A stretch of DNA of 64,000 nt from Acridotheres tristis (Eukaryota > Chordata > Aves > Passeriformes > Sturnidae): positions 3,597,616 to 3,661,615 of the forward strand of contig CM072919.1 of the NCBI GenBank assembly GCA_037013685.1, in the 5' to 3' direction. Position 1 is the first letter of the stretch; every line of letters starts with the position of its first letter. The notes beneath the pieces were generated by a model, which saw only the letters and a list, made by a program, of their open reading frames with translations, searched no databases and was not told where the DNA came from. Made by a program: the position numbers and the translations under genes. Below, in pieces: positions 47,701 through 58,017 of this stretch.

Positions 47701-50700
47701 AGGACCAGCAGCAGAGGGGGCTGGCACCCCAAAATCCCCCCAAAAAGCAGGCAGCAGGTGTGGATCCGATGGTTTAGTGTGTGGACACCTCCCACCCCCA
47801 TGGGTCCATCCCGCTGGGGGACAGGGGGTGACCCCAGCGCCCCCTCCCACCTGAAGCTGCCCCTCTGTGCAGGTGGGGGAGATCCTGAGCTCTGCAGACC
47901 CCTCGGCCAAGGCCAGGCTGACCATCAGCTGCCCCGATTTCGGGGAGTGGAGGGACTCAGGCTTGGAGCACCACAACCTGCAGGACTTCATCGAGCTGCG
48001 CTACAACCCCGGCTGCGTCCTGCCCGAGATGGAGGGGCTGGAGGAGTTCATGGAGTACCTGTCGGAGTCCCTGGAGCCCCAGTCCCCCTTCGACCTCCTG
48101 GAGCCCCCCACCATGGTGGGATTCCTGAAGCTCTCCAAGCCTTGCTGCTACATCTTCCCGGGAGGGCGAGGGGACTCGGCTTTCTTCGCCGTCAACGGCT
48201 TCAACGTCTTGGTGAACGGCGGCTCCAACCCCAAATCGTCCTTCTGGAAGCTGGTGAGGCACCTGGACCGCATCGACTCCATCGTGGTGACGCACGCGGG
48301 CACGGACAGCCTGCCTGGCATCAACAGCCTGCTGCAGAGGAAGCTGGCCGAGCTGGAGGAGGACCCGTCGCAGAGCTCGCAGGGCAACAGCGACTGGGCC
48401 AAGAACCTCATCTCGCCCGAGCTGGGCGTCGTCTTCCTCAACGCCTCCGAGAAGCTGAAGGACATCGAGGGCGACTCGAAGGTGCTGAAGAGTTGTGACG
48501 AAGCTGCTCTGACCCTGCACTACCTGGAGAAGTTGGGAATCCAGCCCAACCTGCTGGCCCGTGACTGCGGCCCCCGCGCCGAGCCCACCGTGCTCTTCCA
48601 GAAGATGGGCGTGGGAAGGCTGGACATGTACGTGTTGAACCCCGTGAAGGGCACCAAGGAGCTGGAGTTCCTCCTGCAGCACTGGTCGGGGAACGGCTTC
48701 CCCAAGGAGCAGGAGCTGCCCCTGCAGTGCCTGACCTCGGTGTGCGTCCTGCTGGTGTGGCACCCCGTGAGCCGCTCCGAGAAAATCATCCGGGTGCTGT
48801 TCCCCGGCTGCACGCCCCAGGCACGAATCCTGGAAGGCTTGGAGAAGGTGAAGCACCTGGAGTTCCTCAAGCAGCCCGTGGTCACCAAGAATGACCTGAA
48901 GGGGACGGCGCAGGCCGAGAAGCCGCTGAAGCAGAGGAGGGCGGAGAGCAAGGAGAGCCTCAAGTCGGGCTCCAAGCTGAGCTTGGTGGAGGCGGCGGCG
49001 CCGGCGCCCAAGGACAAGGCTCCCAAGGTGGAGAGGAAGGAGGTGAAAGCCGGGACCAAGGAGAAGCCAAAATCTCTGGGGGACGCGGCCAGAACGGGCT
49101 CAGAAGAGGAGAAGGCCAAGGATGGCCGAGCCAAGCCGGACTCAGCGGCTGAGAAGGCGAAGGTGGACGCGAAGCTGAAGGCAAACAAGGATAAAACAGC
49201 GCCCAAGAAGGAGCTGATTGCCAAGAAGGAGGAGAAGAAGCCACCAAAGAAGGAGGAGGGCGCTGAGGCCAAGGCAGAGGCCAAGAAGGAGGTGAAGGTG
49301 GTGAAGAAGGAGGCGAAGGCCGAGACGCTGCGGAAAGACTCCAAGGACAGCAAGGCCGAGGCCAAGGCTCCGGCCAAGGCTCCGGCCCGGAAAACGCCGG
49401 TCCCGGAGAGCCGCAAACCCCTGGCCAAGGCCGGCAGCATCAAGAAGTCCCCGCTCAAGAAAGAGCCCGAGAAACCCAAGGCTAAAAGCACCCGGAAGGA
49501 GCCGGGCACGTCGGACGGCTCCAAATCCTCCTCCCCCGAGGAGATGCTGCTGGAGGCCGAGCGGGAGGGCGGGAGGAGGAGGAAGGAGGAATCCACGGAC
49601 GAAGGCATCGCCACGGCCGACAGCGAGCTGGAGCCTTCGTCCCTGGAGAACGGGGGGAACCGGCGCCCGGGGGATCCATCCTGCCTGGAGAACGGCCTGG
49701 AGGAGCCCGAGAGCCCCCAGCGCCTGCGCTGCGCCGAGAGCAGCCCCCTGCGAGCCGTGTGCCCCCCGTCCCCCATGGCCAAGACCCCCAAGAGCGACCG
49801 CAGCGTCAACTTCGACCTGACGCCCACCGGGCTGCTCAACCACGGCCCCGAGGGCGCCGAGGATCCCTGCGGCAGCTCCGAGGAGAAGACCCTGGAGATG
49901 ATGTCCCCGGCCAGCTCGGGGCCGGCCAGTGCTGGCCACACTCCCTTCCACCAGTCGCCCGTGGAGGACGGCACGGAGGGGCCGGGCAGTGCCCGGCAGC
50001 AGAACGCGTGGCCGGCGGCCGGAGCGGGCAAGGACGGCTCGGTGCCGGACAAGCAGGCGGGCTGCCTGTCCCTCAGCCCCTTCAAGGATGATGTCCCCGA
50101 CGTGTCCCCCACCATCACCACGCCCTCGCTGCCGGCCGAGGTGGGCTCCCCTCACTCCACCGAGGTGGACGAGTCGCTCTCGGTGTCCTTCGAGCAGGTG
50201 CTGCCGCCGGTCAGCGAGTCCCCCCCGGAGGACGGGCGGCGATCCCGCGGCTCCGGGGACGCGCCCGAGCCCGAGGCCACCAAAGGGGGGCTGTCACTGC
50301 CGCTGCGGCCGTGCCACCACCCGCCCTGGGCCGACGGGGACGCGGCGCCGCGGCCCGGCCGCCGCTCGGACTCGCCGCACGACGTGGATCTGTGCCTGGT
50401 GTCCCCCTGCGAGTTCGAGCACCCCAAGTCCGAGCGGTCGCCCTCGGCCGCCGCCAGCCCGCGGGAGCTGTCGGACAGTGACCCGTCCCAGGAGCTGGTG
50501 CCACCCCGGGGCCGGCCGGGCGAGACCCCCCCTACGTCGGTCAGCGAGTCGCTGCCCACCCTGTCCGACTCCGACGTCCCTCCGGCCACCGAGGACTGCC
50601 CGTCCGTCCTGGCCGACGGGCTGGAGTCGGACGAGGACTCGGAGCGGCCGCCCCGCGGCGTGGCCAGAGCGTGTGACCCGCTGCCAGCCCCCCTGAAGGA

Positions 50701-52642
50701 CCCGTGTCCCCTCCCTGCCCAGCCCGGAATCTGCATGGTGGACCCCGAGGCGCTGCCCCCCGGCCGCAAGGAGCCCCCCGGTGCCAGGGTGAAGAGGACC
50801 CCGTCCCGCGTGGGCTCGGCGCCCGCCGCCGCCCCCAAAGCCGAGCCCGCTCGTGTCCCCGCCTCGGCCGCCAAGGCCAGGCCTGCCGGGGACAAGGCCA
50901 GGCCACCCCTTGGGGACAAGAAGGGCTCGTCCAGCGCGGCCCCCGGCACCGCCCGCGGCGCCGGAGCCCGGCCGGCCACCGGAGCTGGCCGGGCATCGCC
51001 AGCAGGTACGGGCGGGCGGGCGCACAAGGGGCGGCACTGCGGGGTTTTTGGCGACTGCTGTGACCTCTGTCCCCCTGTCCTGGCAGGCACAAGGGCTGCG
51101 GCCCCCCAGGGACCCCCGGTCTACGTGGACCTGGCGTACCTGCCCGGCTCCTGGAGCGCCCGCACGGTGGACGAGGAGTTTTTCCGGAGGATCCGCTCGC
51201 TGTGTTACGTGGTCAGCGGCGACGACCACCTGAAGGAGGGGGTGCTGCGACCCCTGCTCGATGCCCTCCTCACGGGCAAGCACCAGTGGGGCATGGACAT
51301 CCAGGTGAGCCCCCCAGCCTGGGGGTCTGAGGGGTGGGATCGGCTCCCTCGTGGTGCTGGAGGGTGACAGAGCGTCCTGGGTGTCACAGTGTCCCGGGTG
51401 TCACAGTGTCCTGGGTGTCACAGTGTCCTGGGTGACAAAGTGTCCCGGGTGCCCCTTCCCGATATTTGGGGGGTGACAAGAGGTGGTGGGATCAGCCCCT
51501 CGCTGATTTTGGGGGTTACAAAGTGTCCTGGAGTGTCCCTTTCTGATGTTTGGGAGGGGACAAAGTGTCCTGGGTGCCCTTTGATGTTATTTGGGGGGGT
51601 GACAAATTGTCCTCAGTGTCCCCAGTGTTTTGGGGGTGACAAGGGGTGGTGGGATCAGCCCCTTGCTGATATTGGGAGTGACAGATTGCCCTGGGTGCCC
51701 CTTCCTGATATTTGGGGGGTGACAAAGTGTCCTGGATGTCCCCAGTGTTTCGGGGGTGACAAGGGGTAGTGGGATCAGCCCCTTGCTGATATTGGGGGTG
51801 ATAGATTGTCCTGGGTGCCCTTTCTGATATTTGGAGGGTGACAAATTGTCCTGGGTGCCCCTTTCCCGATATTTGGAGGGTGACAAAGTATCCCGGGTGT
51901 CCTTTCTTGTTGCTGGGGGTGTGACAAATTGTCCTGGGTGCTGCTTCTTGTTGCTGGAGAGTGACAAAGTGTCCTGGGTGCCCCTTCCCGATATTTGGGG
52001 GGGTGACAAATTGTCCTGGGTGTCCCCAGTGTTTCGGGGGTGACAAGGGGTGGTGGGATCAGCTCCTTGCTGATATTTGGGGGGTGACAAAGTATCGTGG
52101 GTGCCCCTTGCCACTGCCTGAGGACATGATTTGACATCGTGGGTGCCCCTTACTGATGCTGGGGGTGTGACAGAAGTGTCCTGGGTGCCCTTTCCCGATG
52201 TTTGGGAGGTGACAAAATGCCCTGGGTGCCCTTTCCTGATATTTGGGAGGTGACAAAATGCCCTGGGTGCCCTTTCCTGATATTTGGGGGTGTGACAAAG
52301 TGTCCTGGGTGCCCATTTCCAATGTTTGGGAGGTGACAGAAGTGTCCTGGGTGCCCCTTTCCGATGTTTGGGAGGTGACAAAATGCCCTGGGTGCCCTTT
52401 CCTGATGCTGGGGGTGTGACAGAGCGTCCTGGGTGCCCCCTGCCATCACGGGGGGTGGTGACAACGTGTCCTGCCCGTCCCCACAGGTGACTTTGATCCC
52501 CACCTTCGACTCGCTGGTGATGCACGAGTGGTACCAGGAGACTCACGAGCGGCAGCAGGAGCTGGGCATCACCGTGCTGGGCAGCAACAGCACCGTGGCC
52601 ATGCAGGACGAGACCTTCCCCGCCTGCAAGGTGGAGTTCTGA
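41603..52642 (+). CDS. MAP1S: Microtubule-associated protein 1S, seven exons
   Basis: Exons are 41603-41750, 43474-43575, 45072-45154, 45851-45991, 47873-51005 (3133 nt), 51087-51304 and 52487-52642 (TGA 52640-52642). The frame is 1326 aa, longer than the human protein (about 1059). Residues 1 to about 410 form the conserved MAP1 N-terminal region, with a metallo-beta-lactamase-like segment ([10 protein letters not shown], and THAGTD with His299) in which the metal ligands look degraded. Residues about 500-705 are Lys/Glu/Ala-rich with many KKE-type repeats, likely microtubule binding. About 705-1200 is a Ser/Pro-rich acidic linker. The last 120 residues (from [11 protein letters not shown] to FPACKVEF) are the MAP1 light-chain actin/microtubule-binding domain. 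MAP1 proteins are cleaved into heavy and light chains; MAP1S links microtubules to LC3 and autophagy and to RASSF1. The KKE region is hard to align by eye, but all splice phases agree. The next gene, FCHO1, is the same neighbour as in mammals. Confidence 0.95.
42105..42740 (+). repeat. 23-bp minisatellite in MAP1S intron 1
   Basis: About 20 copies containing GGGATCTGCACCCCTAAATC. It is the reverse complement of the intron 4 array at 46.2-47.6 kb. Confidence 0.95.
43576..44575 (+). repeat. 22-bp minisatellite starting at the MAP1S intron 2 donor
   Basis: About 45 copies of AATGTGGGATAAGAGCAGGG. The first unit includes the donor GTAAAATG at 43576. 44576-45070 is unique with C-rich runs. Confidence 0.95.
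45165..45850 (+). repeat. Minisatellite filling MAP1S intron 3
   Basis: Units of CTGATGTCCCCTCTCTGTCC occupy the whole 696-bp intron. The exon 4 acceptor (GTGTGTCCCCAG) is the last unit. Confidence 0.95.
46185..47600 (+). repeat. 22-23-bp minisatellite in MAP1S intron 4, inverted relative to intron 1
   Basis: About 60 copies of GCAGATCCTGGGGATTTAGG with variants, followed by 270 bp of unique intron. Confidence 0.95.
51365..52480 (+). repeat. Minisatellite filling MAP1S intron 6
   Basis: Units containing GTGACAAAGTGTCCTGGGTG and CCCTTCCCGATATTTGGG run from about 60 bp after the donor to the exon 7 acceptor. Confidence 0.95.
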
Positions 52643-53554
52643 GGGGTGGGGGACACCCCCACCCTCCTCTCCCCCCTCTCTCTGAGCCCCCAGCTCGGGT
52701 GGGGACGGGGAGGGGACGGTTCGGTGTCACCCCCTCCGTGCCACCCGCTGCCAGCCCGGGGAGGGGACAAGGGACCAGCTGGGGGTTTGGGGGAGGTGGG
52801 GGGGGGGGTCAGGGTGTGTCCCCCCACCCCAGCCAGCAGCGGGGCTGAGCCGTTCCCCCACGGGCAGCTCGATGGAACAGGGTAAATTTTGGTGTTTTTT
52901 GGGTTTTTTTTCCCCTCCTTCCTTTCCCTGGATGAGCCACGGTTTTTTCCCCCCCTAAATACCCTCAGAGTTGGGGGGGTGAGGGCTGGGTCTCTTTTTT
53001 GGGGAGGGGGCACCCTCGGGGGTCCCATCCTTGGGGGGGGGAGGGGGCTGCTGCTGTGGGGTTGTCCCTGTTGTTTTAGCCCCACCCCAAAACGGTTTTG
53101 ACCCCCCCCCCCAAAAAAAATTGTTGTGACCCCTCCTCTCCCTCCCAAAAATTGATTGTAACCCCTCCCTTAGGTGCAGCATCTCCTCCCCAGGCTGCAC
53201 CGATGGCCCTTCCCTCCAAAAAAAAAAAAAAAAAAAAAATTTGGGGTGGGGGCTGAACAAAGGCGCCCCCCTTTTTTATTTTTTTGGGGGGGTGGAGAGT
53301 GGAAAGCAGCCCCCCCAAAACCCACCCCCGGGAGTCGCTGAAAGCCGTTCAAAACCAAACCTCACCGTGCAATTTTTAAGGGGTTTTATGAGAGGAGAGC
53401 ACCAAAGTGGGGGGGTCAGGGTGGGTCTGTGGGGGCGCACACACAATGTGACGACCCCTCCCCAAATTCCCCCCCCCCAGGACAAACACTAACCCGTTTT
53501 TGTAGGAGGCTCCTCGATGGCTCTTTTTTGTAATGACTTTTTATGATAAAACAA

Positions 53555-53586
<32 letters not shown>

Positions 53587-53984
53587 AGGACAAAAATTGT
53601 GAAAACTGAAGAAACCAAACCTTTTCTTTTCGTTGTTGTTGTTGGGTTTTTTTTTTTTTTTGAGGGGGGGGTTATTTATCTTTGCCTCCCCCCTCCTCCA
53701 TAAACCCCCTTGGGGGCTTTTACCTTTGATTGTATCCTACGTGTTCGGGGAGGGGGGGCACTGAATGTTTCACCTTTAGTGCTTTATATCAGTTTTTTTT
53801 TCTCAGCTGGAAGGTTTGGCGGTTGGTGGGGGTGGTGGGGGGCGTTTTTTGGGGTGGGTGGGGTGGCTGTGACCCCCCCTACTTCTCCCCCACACCCCAA
53901 AACCAGCCCCTGCCCGTGGCCACCGGCACACGCTCCCCATCTTGCACGCCACGTTCCCGTTTGGCAAATGTGTGGAAAATCAGC

Positions 53985-53990
53985 ATTAAA
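53985..53990 (+). terminator. Candidate MAP1S polyadenylation signal
   Basis: ATTAAA about 1.34 kb after the MAP1S stop. The intervening 52643-53984 is probably 3' UTR; it is rich in G, C, T and A homopolymer runs and holds no coding exon that I can see. A GT-rich stretch follows at 54010-54060. Confidence 0.45.
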
Positions 53991-54037
53991 GAGGATCATT
54001 CCCAGTGGATCTTTGTCTCCTGGGGTTGTTTTTGGTT

Positions 54038-54068
<31 letters not shown>

Positions 54069-54599
54069 GGGGGGTGGGGAGGGAATCCCATGGATTTGGG
54101 GAGGGGGGTGGTAAAGGACGGGTTGAGCTCAGCATTTGGGAGGGGGTTTGGGGTTGTACCATGAGGTGGGAAAGGGATTTTGGTTTTTTTTAATTATTTT
54201 TTTAAGGGTGGGGGGCGGGTTGGAGTGGGTGTCGGGAGAGGGGTTGGGGGATTTTTGGGGGGGGTCCTGGGGTGGGGGTTTGCAGAGGGGTCGGGGTGGG
54301 GTGGGATGCGCTGCGGTTGCAGCAGCGCCGAGGCTGAGGTTGGATGCGGGGTTGCCATGACAACCCCATCCTCATCCCCATCCTCATCCCCATCCCTGCA
54401 TCCCGGCCCCGCCGCCCCCGGCCCCACGAGCAGCAGGAGGAGGAGGAAGAGGAGGAGGAGGAGGGGTGGGGGGGTTTTGCAGCCGCTGCCTTCGGCCCCC
54501 GCAGTTTTTGGGGGGATTTTGGGGGGGTTCAGAGCTGCGGGGGGGGTCCCCGTGTCCCTGTGATCAGCCCCCCCCCCTCATCCTTCATGGGCAGCACGA

Positions 54600-55025
54600 G
54601 GGGACAAAACGCCCTCAAAGCCCCCTTCCACCCCACAATCCCCCTTCCACCCCAAAATCGCCCTTCCCACCCCAAAATCGCCCTTCCCACCCCAAAATCG
54701 CCCTTCCCACCCCACAATCGCCCCTTCCCACCCCAAAATCCCCTTTCCCACCCCAAAATCCCCTTCCTACCCCACAATCCCCCTTCCCACCCCACAATCC
54801 CCCTTCCCACCCCACAATCGCCCTTCCCACCCCACAATCGCCCTTCCCACCCCAAAATCGCCTTTCCCACCCCACAATCCCCCTTCCTACCCCACAATCC
54901 CCCTTCCCACCCCACAATCCCCCTTCCCACCCCACAATCCCCCTTCCTACCCCACAATCGCCCTTCCCACCCCAAAATCCCCCTTCCCACCCCACAATCC
55001 CCCTTCCCACCCCACAATCCAATCC
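54600..55025 (+). repeat. 21-bp CCCTTCCCACCCCACAATC minisatellite
   Basis: About 21 copies, C-rich on the plus strand, between MAP1S and FCHO1. 54060-54600 is G-rich then mixed unique sequence, no gene. Confidence 0.9.
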
Positions 55026-55439
55026 CAAACCTCCCCTTCCCCAAAACCTCCTCGTTCCCAGCCCCCTCTGCTCCATCGGGGGGTGTTTTGGGGAGGGGGC
55101 TCCTCGGCCATTCCGGGGGGGGGAGTTCGGTCCCCTGGAGCCCAGGTGTGACCCCCCGGGGTCGGGGCTGTCCCCAGGGCTGTCCCTTGTCCCCCCCCAG
55201 CCCCCTCTGAGCCCCCCACTCTGCTGTGACTGGTCCCAGTGGCTTTGGGTTCTGGGGGGGGTCCCAGGGGGGGTTTCTCCGCCTTTGTCCCCCCTTTGGT
55301 GGCTGCCAGCACACGCGGGGACACCGGGGGGGCACGGAGGTGACAGCGGAGCAGAGCCCTGACCCTGACCGAGCCAGGAGCTGGGGAGGGGTCTCCAAAG
55401 TCTCCAACCCACCCACTCATCCCCCCCGAGCCCACCGGC

Positions 55440-57300
55440 GCTGCCGCGGTGCCACCGGCCGGGCCTGGCACTGCCACCCGGGCGCGGTGACACCTGCCAG
55501 GTGTCACCGGGGACAAAAGGCAGCGTAACCGAAACCGCCGCGTGACGTCCCCGCCGTCCCAGCTCCGGTGGCACCGCGGGGCTGGCGCGTCCCCCGTCGT
55601 CGTCGGCGGGATGTTCGGTTAATTCCCGATGGGAATACGAGAATATGGGAATGTCCCCCCCGCCACCCGCCGGGAATGTCCCCTCCCTGTCCGTGCCCGC
55701 TCCCGCAGCTGCGCCGGTGACAGCCGGAGCCGGGACATGAGCTCAGCGGGGTGCGAGGCACCGGCTGGCACCGGCGGCGGGGCGGGGAGCGGTGTGGGGG
55801 GGACACCCCGGGACTGCGGGTGCGGTGACAACCGGAGGGGTCGCGGCGGGGGGCGCGGCCGCACCGGGAGCGGCACCGGGAGCTCGGAGGGTGGCAGCGC
55901 GTGAGGTGGCGGCAGTCCTGCAAGGGGAGGCGACAGCCGGGAGACGGCGACAGTTCGGGCGCCAGCTCTCCGGTGCAGGCGGCTCCGGTCCCGCAGCCGC
56001 TCCCGCCGCGCTTTCGGGGCGGCGGCCGCTTTAAATATGCAAATCAGCCCCCTCCCCGCGCGCGGCGCGGCGGCGCCTCAGCCAATGAGAAGCGGCGGCC
56101 GCTGGCTGCGGTCACCGCTGCCGGGAGCGCTGACCAATGGCGGCGCGGCTCGGCGGGAGGGGGCGTGGCCAGCACCGCCCCCGGCGCGGTCCCGCCGCGG
56201 TCCCGGGGCGGCGGCGGCGGCGGCGGCGGCAGCGGAGCGGGGCGGGGGCGGCGGCGGCCCCGCAGGTGAGTCCCGCGTCCTCCCCGGAGCGGGCACCGAG
56301 CCCCGCACAGGGGTCCCAGCTCCGAGTGCCCCCGGCCCCGCCGCGCAGCCCCTCCCGGTCCCGCCGTTCCCGCGCGGGTTCCCCCGCGCCGCCCCCGCAG
56401 CATCGCCCATATCCCGGAGTGCGGGGATCTCCCCCCTCCCCTTCTCCTCTCCGCCGTACCGGAGATCCGCCCCTCGCTGTGCACCGCGCCCCGCCCGCAC
56501 CGCACCGCGCCCCGGTGCTCACCGTTCATAAAGCCCCGGTGCTCCGGTGCAGCCCCGGCTGGCCGCGGTCCCGCTCCCGGTGCTGCGGGCGGCCCCCCCG
56601 CCGCCTCCCCCCGCTGCAGGTGCAGGGCTCCGTTCAGCGCTTTCCCTCCTTTTTTTTTTTTAATTTTTTCTTTTTTTTAATTTATTTTTTGGGGTGCACG
56701 CCCCGACCCCCCCGCCGTGCCTCCCGTTCCCGGAGAGGGGGGGGGGGGTGTTGAATTCGGGATTCGCAGCCCCTCCCGTTCCCGAACCGAGCCCCCCCCC
56801 TCCGGTCCCCCCCGCATCCTTCTCGGGGTCCCCCCGCGCCCCGCTGAAGGTCACGGCTGCGGGTGGCGAGAACCGCTCGGTTTTGGGGTGCGGGGAGGGG
56901 GGGCGGTCCCGGGGTAACCCTGCCGTAGCCCCCCCACCCCCCCACCCGCACCCCCCGTCCCGCTCGGGGACTCGGTGGCCGCGGCCACCACCGGGGACTT
57001 TGGCCGGCGGCGCGTTCGTGGCGTTTGCGGCCGCCCGGGACCGGCGGGGCTTTTGTGGGGGGGGGGGGTGTGGGGTGGGGTGTGTGGGGGGGTCCTGGGG
57101 GCTCTGAGCCCCCCCCCCCCAGTTTTTCCCACCCCCCCATTTTGCCGGGGGGGAAGTGGGGGGGCCGCGCTGAGCCCGCCCCGTTCGTGACACAGGTGGC
57201 TGAGCCCGTGCGGAGGCACCGGGGGGGGTGAGGAGGGGCTCGAAGCGGATTTTTGGGGGGGCTACAGCGTGCCCTGACCCCCCCCTTTAACCCCTCCAGA
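55440..57300. promoter_or_regulatory. CpG-island-like region upstream of FCHO1
   Basis: High GC with frequent CG dinucleotides, several GC boxes and a CGG trinucleotide run (56212-56230). No coding exon is recognisable between 55030 and 57950 apart from the proposed non-coding exon. Confidence 0.55.
55990..56265 (+). promoter_or_regulatory. Candidate FCHO1 promoter and non-coding exon 1
   Basis: A CpG-dense block carries TTTAAATA next to a perfect octamer ATGCAAAT (56037-56044), CCAAT boxes at 56082-56086 and 56134-56138, and a donor-like CCGCAG/GTGAGT junction at 56265/56266 that could end a non-coding exon 1. Intron 1 would then be 56266-57952. Confidence 0.5.
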
Positions 57301-57952
57301 CCCCCAGCACGCCGAGGATGCTCGGGGGGACCCCGCGAACCCCAAAACAGCTCAGGGTGAGTCAGGGGGGGCCTCCCCGAGTGGCGCCAACCAGGCGCGA
57401 ATTTTTGGGGTTTCCTGTTTTTCTCCGGTGCATGATGGGGTGCGGGGCCGGGGGGGGGGAAGGGGGGTTTGGGGGGCACAGCCAGAGGTTGGGGGCACAT
57501 CTGGGGTGGTGGGGGGGGGTAAATCTGGGGGTCTCCCCACTGAGTGGGCACCCCCAGCACGGCAAATTTGGGAAGAAGGGGGTGGGGATATTTGGATTAT
57601 TTTTTCCATGGGGCGCGGGGGTGTTTTGGGGGAGTTTTTGGGGGGCACGGGCAGGGCGGGCTGTGGGAGCGGCCGCCGCACGCAGCATCCGCTCATTTAT
57701 TATTTATCTGCGTATCTGGTGTCGGGCCCAGCGCCGCCCCGGTGCCCCCCCGGTGCCTTCCCCGGTACCCCGGGGGTGCCGCGCACCTTGGGGAGGGGTC
57801 TCCAGCAAGAATAGAGGGGGGGGGACCTGCGGTTTCCATGGCCACGGGGCTGCGTTTTCCCGGGAAAACCGATAAATAGGGATGGGTGCGACCCCCCTGA
57901 GCGCCCCCCCGGTAGAGCCCCGGTAAAACCCCGGTGTCCCCCCCCCCCCCAG

Positions 57953-58017
57953 GGTACCGGGAGTTGAGCTGCGGGGTCCCCGCGCCGCTGTCCCCATCCC
58001 CTCCCCCCCCCTCCAAG
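57953..58017 (+). other. FCHO1: FCHO1 5' UTR part of the first coding exon
   Basis: A run of Cs followed by AG at 57951-57952 makes an acceptor; 65 nt of 5' UTR precede the ATG at 58018. Upstream non-coding exon(s) are implied. Confidence 0.6.
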
